Assembly (NCBI GenBank): GCA_052388455.1
Contig: JBQTIA010000027.1
Location: forward strand, 1-22,115
From: CAZSNH01 sp052388455
GTDB lineage: Bacteria; Pseudomonadota; Alphaproteobacteria; Rhizobiales; Hyphomicrobiaceae
Direction of reading: 5' to 3'
DNA length: 22,115 bases
Shown here: positions 1 to 7,600 of the stretch, in pieces
How positions within the stretch are numbered: the stretch's first letter is position 1
Layout of the letters: every line of letters begins with the position of its first letter
Notes under the pieces: model-generated
The model's input: the letters and a program-made list of their open reading frames with translations, nothing else
The model's database searches: none
Told to the model about the DNA's origin: nothing
Position numbers and translations under genes: made by a program

Positions 1-84
1 GCCGGGGTCGGGGTGTTCCTTTCCGCCGCAATCTACGTGGGGGGCGCCGGCCCAACCGCGGGTGCGGCGCACTGTTGTGGGTGA
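1..84 (+). CDS. coxC: Cytochrome c oxidase subunit III, C-terminal fragment (partial)
   Basis: Frame 1 is open from the window edge to a TGA at 82-84 and reads a hydrophobic segment with AAIYV followed by GGAG. This resembles the end of alphaproteobacterial COX subunit III, whose last helix normally ends in WLFLFxxIYVWG. The position fits: DUF983 and SURF1 follow, as in many coxC clusters. Two expected tryptophans read as glycine (TGG to GGG) and one phenylalanine as serine, each explained by a single base. The subunit is an integral part of the aa3-type terminal oxidase. The identification rests on about 17 residues and on context, so it is tentative; the fragment could be noncoding. Confidence 0.45.
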   Translation, partial: AGVGVFLSAAIYVGGAGPTAGAAHCCG

Positions 85-125
85 CTTGGGTGACAGCCCC
101 GGTGGGTCTCACACCGAACAAGGTC

Positions 126-178
126 AAGGGTCAGACCCTTGTTGGAGGCATGTCTCCGACATGACGGGTCTGACCCTT
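126..178. repeat. Compact palindromic element with nested inverted repeats (REP/MITE-like)
   Basis: A 13-bp arm aagggtcagaccc (126-138) is perfectly inverted at 166-178. The left arm extends to a self-palindrome at 126-140 and the right arm contains one at 166-176, both of the form GGGTCnGACCC. Between them, catgtc (149-154) and gacatg (158-163) form a third hairpin with a 3-base loop. The element lies between the coxC-like end and the DUF983 start. The architecture recalls REP elements mobilised by RAYT transposases or a small MITE; that family assignment is inference, and no second copy was seen in the window. Confidence 0.6.
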
Positions 179-211
179 TCGTTTTGCGGTTCGATCGGGC
201 ATGGTCGGGCG

Positions 212-589
212 ATGACGGACGTCGCAGCCAGAGGGTCGACCAGCAAGAGTGGCCTGCTCGGACGCTGCCCGCGATGCGGCCAGGGTCCGCTGTTCAAGAA
301 CGTGCTCGAAGTGCGCGAGCGCTGCCCGGGCTGCGGGCTCGACTACAGGTTCATCGATACCGGCGACGGCCCCGCCGTCTTTGCTATCTTCATTCTCGGA
401 TTTCTGGTGCTCGGCGGCGCACTGATCGCCGAGTTCAAATACGGCGTTCCCTGGTGGGGGCACGTCATCCTGTGGGGCCTGCTGACGCCGCTGCTGGCCC
501 TCGCCCTGCTCCGCTGGCTGAAGGGCACGCTGATCGCTCTGCAATACAAGCACAAGGCCGAGCAGGGGCGGCTGACCCAGGATCCGTGA
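212..589 (+). CDS. DUF983 family membrane protein with zinc ribbon
   Basis: This 125-residue protein starts with two CPxCG knuckles (C19/C22 and C38/C41) that form a likely zinc ribbon. Two hydrophobic helices follow at about residues 55-73 and 84-101. This is the DUF983 pattern, a family of unknown function that sits between coxC and the SURF1 gene in many alphaproteobacterial oxidase clusters, so a role in oxidase assembly is inferred from context only. The frame stays open upstream through the palindromic element, but the ATG at 212 gives the usual family length and puts the zinc ribbon near the N-terminus. There is no good Shine-Dalgarno sequence. SURF1 starts 7 bases after the stop. Confidence 0.85.
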   Translation: MTDVAARGSTSKSGLLGRCPRCGQGPLFKNVLEVRERCPGCGLDYRFIDTGDGPAVFAIFILGFLVLGGALIAEFKYGVPWWGHVILWGLLTPLLALALLRWLKGTLIALQYKHKAEQGRLTQDP

Positions 590-596
590 GGGTGTC

Positions 597-1331
597 ATGC
601 TGTCTACGCTTCGCGACAAGCGCTTGCTGTGGCCGACGGCCATGACCGTGCTGGCGCTGCCGATCCTGCTGGCGCTCGGCTCCTGGCAGCTCGACCGGCT
701 GGCCTGGAAAGAGGGCCTGATCGCCAGCATCGCGGAGAGGGTGTCCCAGCCGCCGATCGGTCTCGGGGAGGCCAACCGTCGCTTCCTCGACACGGGGGAG
801 GCCGAATACGTTCGCGTCCGTGCGCGCGGCCGGTTCCATCACGACAAAGAGCGGTATCTGTATGCGCCTGATCCCGACCGCGGACCCGGGTTTCAGGTCA
901 TTACGCCGTTCGAGGTGGCCGGCGACGGGGCCATTCTGTTCGTCAACCGCGGCTGGGTGCCCGACGCGCTGAAGGAGCCGGCCCTGCGGGCGGCGGGACA
1001 GGCTGCGGGCGAGGTCGAAGTAACCGGCCTGCTGCGGCGGCCGGAAAGCCCCGGGGCCTTCACGCCGGACAACGATCCCGTCCGCAATCTCTGGTACTGG
1101 CGCGATTTCTCCGGGATGTTTAAGGCCTCCTTCGAGAACACCGAGCGCCCGTACATTCCGATGTTCCTCGACGCCGAGGCCGGACCGCCGGGCACCTGGC
1201 CGCAAGGCGGCACGACCCGTGTCGCGCTCCCCAACCGGCACCTCGAATATGCCATCACGTGGTTCGGGCTGGCGGGGGCCTTGGCGGCGGTCTATGCAGC
1301 CTATGTGGCTGGCCGGCTGCGCGGCCCGTGA
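597..1331 (+). CDS. SURF1 family cytochrome oxidase assembly protein
   Basis: A 244-residue inner-membrane protein with the SURF1 layout: an N-terminal helix (about 13-30) running into the family motif LGSWQLDRLAWKEGLI, a periplasmic domain, and a C-terminal helix preceded by NRHLEYAITWFGLA (from about residue 213). SURF1 proteins help assemble aa3-type cytochrome c oxidase, probably in maturation of the heme a site of subunit I. The ATG at 597 follows GAGG in the end of the DUF983 gene, so the two are probably cotranscribed. Length and both signature motifs are normal. About 70 bases separate it from thrC. Confidence 0.93.
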   Translation: MLSTLRDKRLLWPTAMTVLALPILLALGSWQLDRLAWKEGLIASIAERVSQPPIGLGEANRRFLDTGEAEYVRVRARGRFHHDKERYLYAPDPDRGPGFQVITPFEVAGDGAILFVNRGWVPDALKEPALRAAGQAAGEVEVTGLLRRPESPGAFTPDNDPVRNLWYWRDFSGMFKASFENTERPYIPMFLDAEAGPPGTWPQGGTTRVALPNRHLEYAITWFGLAGALAAVYAAYVAGRLRGP

Positions 1332-1403
1332 CGGCCGCCCGCCCGGGTTCCCGCGTTTCTGCAACCGCTCTCCCTATCCGCCGATGAAGGACGACACCGA
1401 CCC

Positions 1404-2825
1404 GTGAACTATGTCTCCACCCGAGGCGAAGCGCCGGTGCTCGGCTTCGAGGACGTGCTGCTCGCCGGCCTCGCCCGCGACGGCGGCTTGTACGTCCCCG
1501 AAACGTGGCCGCGGCTGTCGCCCGAAACCATTGCGGGTTTCGCGGCGAAGCCCTTCGCAGAAGTGGCGACCGCCGTCATCCATCCCTTCGTCGGCAGCGC
1601 ACTCTCCAGGGCCGAGCTTCGCGCCTTTGCCGACGATGCCTATCGCGGGTTCGGCCACGCCGCGGTCACGCCGCTCGTTCAGATCGCGCCCGGCACCTTC
1701 GTGCTGGAACTCTTTCACGGGCCGACGCTGGCCTTCAAGGATGTGGCGATGCAGCTTCTCGCCCGCCTGATGGACCACGTGCTCGCCAAGCGCGGAGAGC
1801 GGGCAACCATCGTCGGCGCCACGTCGGGGGATACCGGGGGCGCCGCCATCGAAGCCTTCCGCGGCTCCAAGCAGGTCGACATCGTCATCCTGTTTCCGGA
1901 CGGCCGGGTGTCCGACGTGCAGCGCCGCATGATGACCACTCCGACCGAGTCCAATGTCCACGCCGTCGCCATCAACGGAACGTTCGACGACTGCCAGGCG
2001 CTCGTAAAGGCGATGTTCAACGACCTCGCTTTCCGCGACCGCGTGCGGCTCTCGGGCGTCAACTCGATCAACTGGGCCCGCATCGTCGCGCAGATCACCT
2101 ATTACTTCGTCGCTGCCGCTGCGCTCGGCGGCCCGGCACGCCGCGTGGCGTTCAGCGTCCCGACCGGCAACTTCGGCGACATCTTCGCCGGCTACGCGGC
2201 CACCCGCATGGGATTGCTGGTCGAGCGGCTGGTCATCGCGTCGAACGACAACGACATCCTGCCGCGCACGCTGGCGGGGGGCGCCTACGAGATGCGGTCG
2301 GTCGTGCCGACCACTTCGCCCTCGATGGACATCCAGATTTCATCCAACTTCGAGCGCTACCTGTTCGAGGCGGCGGGCCGTGATGCGGGCGTCGTGCGGG
2401 CGGCCATGGGCTCGCTCGGGCAGTCGCGGCAATTCTCGCTCGGCCCGCTCGCCGAGACTTTGCGGCGCGATTTCTCGGCCGGGTCCGCCAGCGGAGGCGA
2501 GGTTGCCGCCGCCATCCGCGAGGTCGAGGCGTCGAGCGGCTATCTCATGGACCCGCACACGGCCTGCGGATACGTCGCAGCCGAAGCGTCGCGAGCCACC
2601 GACAAAACGTCCGCGCGGTCACCGATGGTTGTGCTGTCGACGGCGCATCCCGCCAAATTTCCGGACGCGCTCGCCGACATCACCGGCCGGCGACCCGCTC
2701 TGCCACCGCGTCTCGCGAGCCTGCTCACCGATGCCGAGCGGTTCGAGCGATTGCCGAACGATCTCGCCGCGGTAGAGCGCTTCGTTGCGGCGAAATCCAG
2801 GGTGATCCGCGGAGCAGCGGCATGA
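1404..2825 (+). CDS. thrC: Threonine synthase
   Basis: A 473-residue PLP enzyme that converts O-phosphohomoserine to threonine and phosphate, the last step of threonine biosynthesis in the cytoplasm. The N-terminus NYVSTRGEAPVLGF is characteristic of the proteobacterial long form. The PLP lysine is K112 in HGPTLAFKDVAMQ, followed by the phosphate-binding GATSGDTGGAA loop. The start is GTG at 1404; it gives the conserved N-terminus and no in-frame ATG lies nearby. The stop overlaps the start of the M16 peptidase gene by four bases (ATGA, 2822-2825), which indicates translational coupling. In many relatives ispH lies between SURF1 and thrC; it is absent here. Confidence 0.96.
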   Translation: MNYVSTRGEAPVLGFEDVLLAGLARDGGLYVPETWPRLSPETIAGFAAKPFAEVATAVIHPFVGSALSRAELRAFADDAYRGFGHAAVTPLVQIAPGTFVLELFHGPTLAFKDVAMQLLARLMDHVLAKRGERATIVGATSGDTGGAAIEAFRGSKQVDIVILFPDGRVSDVQRRMMTTPTESNVHAVAINGTFDDCQALVKAMFNDLAFRDRVRLSGVNSINWARIVAQITYYFVAAAALGGPARRVAFSVPTGNFGDIFAGYAATRMGLLVERLVIASNDNDILPRTLAGGAYEMRSVVPTTSPSMDIQISSNFERYLFEAAGRDAGVVRAAMGSLGQSRQFSLGPLAETLRRDFSAGSASGGEVAAAIREVEASSGYLMDPHTACGYVAAEASRATDKTSARSPMVVLSTAHPAKFPDALADITGRRPALPPRLASLLTDAERFERLPNDLAAVERFVAAKSRVIRGAAA

Positions 2826-4087
2826 AGCCCGAAATAGCGGTGCTGTCGAACGGGCTCAGAATTGTCACCCAGGCCATGCCGGAAGTCGGCACCACGTCGC
2901 TCGGAGTTTGGGTCGGCGCGGGAGCCCGGCACGAGCGTGAAGATCAGAGCGGCCTCTCTCACCTCCTGGAGCACATGGCCTTCAAGGGCACGCGCTCGCG
3001 GTCCGCGCGGCGAATCGCCGAGGAGATCGAGGAGGTGGGCGGGGAGCTGAACGCGGCGACCGGGCTCGAATCCACCGCCTACTACGCTCGGGTGCTGGAA
3101 GGCGACGAGGGCGTGGCGCTCGGCCTGCTCGCCGACATTCTGCTGAACTCGACCTTCGCTGACGACGATCTGGAACGCGAGCGGGAGGTGATCCGCCAGG
3201 AAATCGCCGCCACCCGCGACAGCCCGGACGACCGGGTCTTCGATCTCGTGCACGAGGCGGCGTGGCCCGGACAGGCGGTCGGCCGGCCGATCCTCGGCAC
3301 CGACGCCAGCGTCAGCCACCTCTCTCCGAACGATCTGCGCGGATTTCTGGCCGCCAACTACCATCCCGGCAATATGGTCGTCGCGGCGGCCGGCGCCGTC
3401 CGCCACGAGGTGTTCTGCCGCCACGTTGAGGCCCTATTCGGCGGGCTGTCTGAGGGGGCGTCGGGGGGCGTCACGGCGGCACGCTATTCGGGCGGAGCAC
3501 GCGCGGACGCGACCCCCTTCGAGCAGAGCCATCTGGTGATCGCCTTCGAGGGGCCGGCCTATGACAGCAGCGACTATTTCACGGCCCAGGTCTTCTCAGG
3601 ACTTTTCGGGGGAGGAATGTCATCGCGGCTGTTTCAGGAAGTTCGCGAGCGGCGCGGCCTCTGCTATTCCATCTACTCGACGGCGTGGGGATTGAGGGAC
3701 ACGGGAATGCTGGCCATTCACGCCGCCACGGCACCCAAAAATCTTCGTCCGCTCACCGACGTGGTGCGCGAGGAACTCGTGCGCCTGGGGTCGACGGGAC
3801 CGGATGCCGGCGAGGTACTGCGATCGAAGGCGCAGCTCAAGGCCGGCCTGCTGATGAGTCTCGAAAGTTCGTCCGCGCGTGTCGAGCAGCTCGCCCGCCA
3901 CTTGATGGTGCATGATCGTCTGATCACCAGCCAGGAATTGATGCGCCATGTCGACGCCGTCGATCACGCGGCGCTGACGGCGTTCGCCGCCCGGCTGGCC
4001 GCCGGCCGGCCGACGGTCGGGGTGGTCGGGGCCGGCAAGCGGTCCGAAGATCACGCGGCCTACGCCGAACGATCCGTCGCGGCATAG
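2822..4087 (+). CDS. M16 family zinc metallopeptidase (processing-peptidase-like)
   Basis: A 421-residue single-unit M16 peptidase. It carries the inverted zinc motif HLLEH (H47, E50, H51) and the third ligand E127 in IRQEIAATRDSPDD, at the family spacing. A second M16 C-terminal domain follows with the expected GGGMSSRLFQEVRERRGLCYS segment. It is the alphaproteobacterial relative of the mitochondrial processing peptidase beta subunit, and pairing with thrC is common in this class. There is no signal peptide, so it is probably cytoplasmic; the natural substrate is not evident. Its ATG overlaps the thrC stop, and the GNAT gene begins 14 bases after its own stop. Confidence 0.93.
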   Translation: MKPEIAVLSNGLRIVTQAMPEVGTTSLGVWVGAGARHEREDQSGLSHLLEHMAFKGTRSRSARRIAEEIEEVGGELNAATGLESTAYYARVLEGDEGVALGLLADILLNSTFADDDLEREREVIRQEIAATRDSPDDRVFDLVHEAAWPGQAVGRPILGTDASVSHLSPNDLRGFLAANYHPGNMVVAAAGAVRHEVFCRHVEALFGGLSEGASGGVTAARYSGGARADATPFEQSHLVIAFEGPAYDSSDYFTAQVFSGLFGGGMSSRLFQEVRERRGLCYSIYSTAWGLRDTGMLAIHAATAPKNLRPLTDVVREELVRLGSTGPDAGEVLRSKAQLKAGLLMSLESSSARVEQLARHLMVHDRLITSQELMRHVDAVDHAALTAFAARLAAGRPTVGVVGAGKRSEDHAAYAERSVAA

Positions 4088-4101
4088 AAGGCGGAGCGGC
4101 G

Positions 4102-4695
4102 ATGGCATTCCTCAGATCCTACTCGGGAGTGGAAAGCGGGCCGTCGATCGAGGGCCGTGGGCTGTGGCTGCGCCCGCCGCGCATGAGCGACTATGCCCCG
4201 TGGGCAGAGCTGCGCGCCGAAAGCCGCGAGCACCTCATGCCGTGGGAGCCGCAATGGGCGCGCGATGAGCTGTCGCGGACGGCCTACCGGCGGCGCATCA
4301 AGCACTATCAGCGTGAGGCGGCCGAGGATCAGGGCTACGCCTTCTTCATTTTCGAGACCGACCATCGTCTCGTCGGTGGGCTGACGTTCTCCAATCTGCG
4401 CCGCGGCGTCACGCAGGCGGCATCTCTCGGCTATTGGCTCGGCCGGCCGCATATCGGACGCGGACTGATGACGGAGGCTGTGCGCACCGCGTCCGAGCAC
4501 GCCTTCTCCATCCTCAAGCTGCATCGCATCGAGGCGGCCACCAAGCCGGCCAACGTGCGGTCGATCCGCGTGCTGGAGCGCAACGCCTTCACGCGCGAGG
4601 GGTTCGCACGGGGCTACCTCAAGATCGACGGCCAGTGGGCCGATCACGTGCTGTTCGCGCGGCTGGCGAGCGATGTCGCGGGGGCAGAGCGATGA
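4102..4695 (+). CDS. GNAT family N-acetyltransferase (RimJ/RimL type)
   Basis: A 197-residue cytoplasmic acetyltransferase of the Acetyltransf_3 type. The N-terminal strand GPSIEGRGLWLRPPRMSDY, the central LGYWLGRPHIGRGLMTEAV acetyl-CoA loop (an R/Q-x-x-G-x-G/A variant) and the late segment HRIEAATKPANVRSIRVLERNAF match the RimJ/RimL family, which acetylates N-terminal alanine or serine of ribosomal proteins or other small substrates. The exact substrate cannot be told. The start follows a purine-rich GGCGGAG sequence. The stop overlaps the ATG of the next gene (ATGA at 4692-4695), so the run from thrC is probably one transcript. Confidence 0.9.
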   Translation: MAFLRSYSGVESGPSIEGRGLWLRPPRMSDYAPWAELRAESREHLMPWEPQWARDELSRTAYRRRIKHYQREAAEDQGYAFFIFETDHRLVGGLTFSNLRRGVTQAASLGYWLGRPHIGRGLMTEAVRTASEHAFSILKLHRIEAATKPANVRSIRVLERNAFTREGFARGYLKIDGQWADHVLFARLASDVAGAER

Positions 4696-7600
4696 CGTTC
4701 GCAGACCAGCGCCGCCGCTCGAACCGCAGTGTCCGGTGTTTCGGCGTCGCCGCCTTGGCTGCGCTGGTCTGGGTGCTGACCCTCTCAGGACTTCCCGGTG
4801 CGGCACTGGCACTGAAGCCGATCGTCGTCGATCCCGAGCAGGATCGCCTGGAGATCACCACGCTCGGCGACCTCTACGAGGGCCGCGGCGACAGCATCCA
4901 GCTCGAAACGGCGCCGAGCGCCGACGGCGCCACCGGGCGCATGTCGGTCAACGCCATCACTGCCGGCACCAATCCGAGCTGGATCGTGTTCGCGCTCACC
5001 AACCCGACCGAGCGCGCCGTCGAGCGCTGGCTGACCGCCGACCGCTATTCCGTCGTCGGCTCGGGCGTCGTGTGGCCCGATCTCGACGCCCGCCGCATCG
5101 AGGCCGTGACGCCCTCGATCGGCTTCGTTCCCGAGCGCATCCCCAACGAGCGAGCCGACATCTTCCGCATCACGCTCGAGCCGGGCCAGACCATCACCTA
5201 TGTCGCCGAGCTGACCTCGGACCGCTTCGCGCGCCTGCACCTCTGGAAGCCGCTCGAATACGAGCTGAAGACCCGCGACCGGCAGCTCTTCAACGGCGTC
5301 ATGCTTGGACTGACGGCCTTGCTCGCGATCTTCCTGACCGCGATCTTCGCCGCCAACCACAAGCTGATCTTCCCTGCCGCCGCGCTTGTCGCGTGGTGCG
5401 TGCTCGGGCTCCTGTGCGTAGACTTCGGATTCTTCCACAAGCTGTTCCAGCTGAAATCCGAGGACAACGCGATCTATCGCGCCGCCACCGAGGCGGCGCT
5501 CGCTGCGAGTCTCGTCATCTTCCTGCACGTGTTCCTCCGGCTGGCGCTGTGGCACGGTCTCGTCAGGATGCTGATCGGCACCTGGATGCTGGCGCAGCTC
5601 GCCCTCGTCGCCATCGCGGTGGTCGACCCCCGCCTGGCATCCACCTTCGCCCGCGTGTCGTTCGTGCTGATCGGAGGGGTCGGTGCGGCGCTGACCCTGT
5701 TCCTCGCGCTGCGCGGGCAGGATCGCGCCCTCTCGCTCATTCCGACCTGGCTGCTGTTCTGCGTGTGGACCTTCGGCGCCGGCCTCGTGCTGCTCGGACG
5801 CCTGCCCGGCGACGTTGCGGTCTCGACCCTGGTGGCCGGTCTGGTGCTGATCCTGCTGCTGATCGGCTTCACGGTCACTCAGTTCGCGTTCCGCTCGCTC
5901 GATACCGTGTTCGGCGCAGCGCCTTCGGAATTGCAGCTCTGCTCGCTGGCCATCGACGGCGCGGGCGCGGCGGTCTGGGAGTGGAGCGCACGCCGCGACG
6001 AGATGAAGATGAGCGCCGTTGTCGAGCAATCCCTCGGCCTCAACAGCGGCGAGCTTTCGGCCAAGACCGAGGATTTCTGCAAGCATTTGCATCCGACCGA
6101 CCGCGACCGCTTCCGGCTGCTTCTGCTCTCCATGCAGGAGCGGCAGGGCGGCAAGCTTCACGCCGAGTTCCGCCTGCGCCATGCCGACAATTCCTATCGC
6201 TGGTTCGAGTTCGAGGCTTCGAGCGTGCCGAGCTCGGACGGGCGGACTCCCAAATGCGTCGGTCTCGTGCGCGATGTGACCGAGGCCAAGCGTTCGCATG
6301 AGCGGCTGGTGCACGACGCGGTTCATGACAGCCTGACCGGCTTGCCCAACCGCGAGCTGTTTCTCGACCGCCTCGATGTGGCGATGATGCGGGCCAAGAG
6401 CGAGCCCAAGATCCGGCCGGCGCTGTTCCTCATCGACATCGACAAGTTCAAGAGCGTCAACACGACCTTCGGGATCGTCGTCGGCGACAGCCTGCTGCTG
6501 ACGGCGGCGCGCCGGCTCCAGCGGCACCTCGGACCGCAGGATACGCTGGCGCGGATCGGCGGCGATCAGTTCGCGCTGCTCTTTCCCGGCCAGCAGACGG
6601 CCGAGGAGCTGGCATCGCTCGCCGAGCGCATCCGCCGCTCGCTCCGCTCGCCGGTGAAAATCTCGGCTCAGGAAATCGTGCTGACCGGCTCGGTCGGCGT
6701 CGCCGTCTACGATGGCACCGAGGAGAATCGGCATGATTTGCTTAAGGAAGCCGAGATCGCGATGTATCGCGCCAAGCGGGGCGGCGCCGATCGCATTGAA
6801 GTCTTCCGGCCGGAGATGCGCGGCGATCGCGACGACCGGGTGGCGATCGAAAGCGATCTGCGCAAGGCGCTCGAGAAGAACCAGCTCCGCGTGCTCTATC
6901 AGCCGATCATCTATCTGCCGACCGAGGAGCTGGCCGGCTTCGAGGCGCTGGTGCGCTGGGAGCATCCCAAGCACGGTTTGATGAATCCGGCGGCCTTCGT
7001 GCCGGTGGCGGAAGAGAGCGATCTCATCGTCGTGCTCGGCTCGCATGTGCTGAAGCGCGCCGCGCGCGACGCTCTGCAGTGGCAGAAAGTGCTGCCGCGC
7101 AAGGACCGGCCGCTGTTCGTCAGCGTCAACATTTCGAGCCGTCAGCTTTTCCGGCCCGATCTCATACAGGAAATCCGCCACATCCTCGGCCAGAACACCG
7201 TGCCGGCCGGCACGCTGCGCCTCGAGGTGACCGAGTCGCTGGTGATGGAGAATCCCGAGCAGGCCGTCGAAAAGCTGGAATGGCTGCGCGCGGCCGGCGC
7301 CGATCTCGCGCTCGACGATTTCGGCACCGGATATTCCTCGCTAGCCTACCTGCACCGCCTGCCTTGCGACACCATCAAGATCGACCGCTCGCTGATGCGC
7401 TCGCGCGGTGCGCGGGACGGCTCGGCTGCGGCCATCGTCCGCTCGATGGTGGCGCTGGCGCACGAGCTGGGAAAAAAGGTGGTGGCGGAAGGCGTCGAAA
7501 CGCCGGACGACGTCGCCTTCCTGCGCGGGATCGGCTGCGAATATGCACAGGGCTTCTATTATGGCGAGCCGATCCCCGACCGGGAGGTCGATCAGCTGCT

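Noticed and set aside
62..211. Upstream ATG start for the DUF983 protein at position 62
   Set aside because: It would translate through the palindromic element and add 50 residues unlike the family; ATG 212 gives the normal length.
4785..7181. 798-codon open frame on the minus strand inside the GGDEF/EAL gene
   Set aside because: It lies opposite a gene with clear domains and motifs, shows no recognisable family, and has the Arg/Gln/Ala/Glu-heavy make-up of antisense frames in GC-rich DNA.
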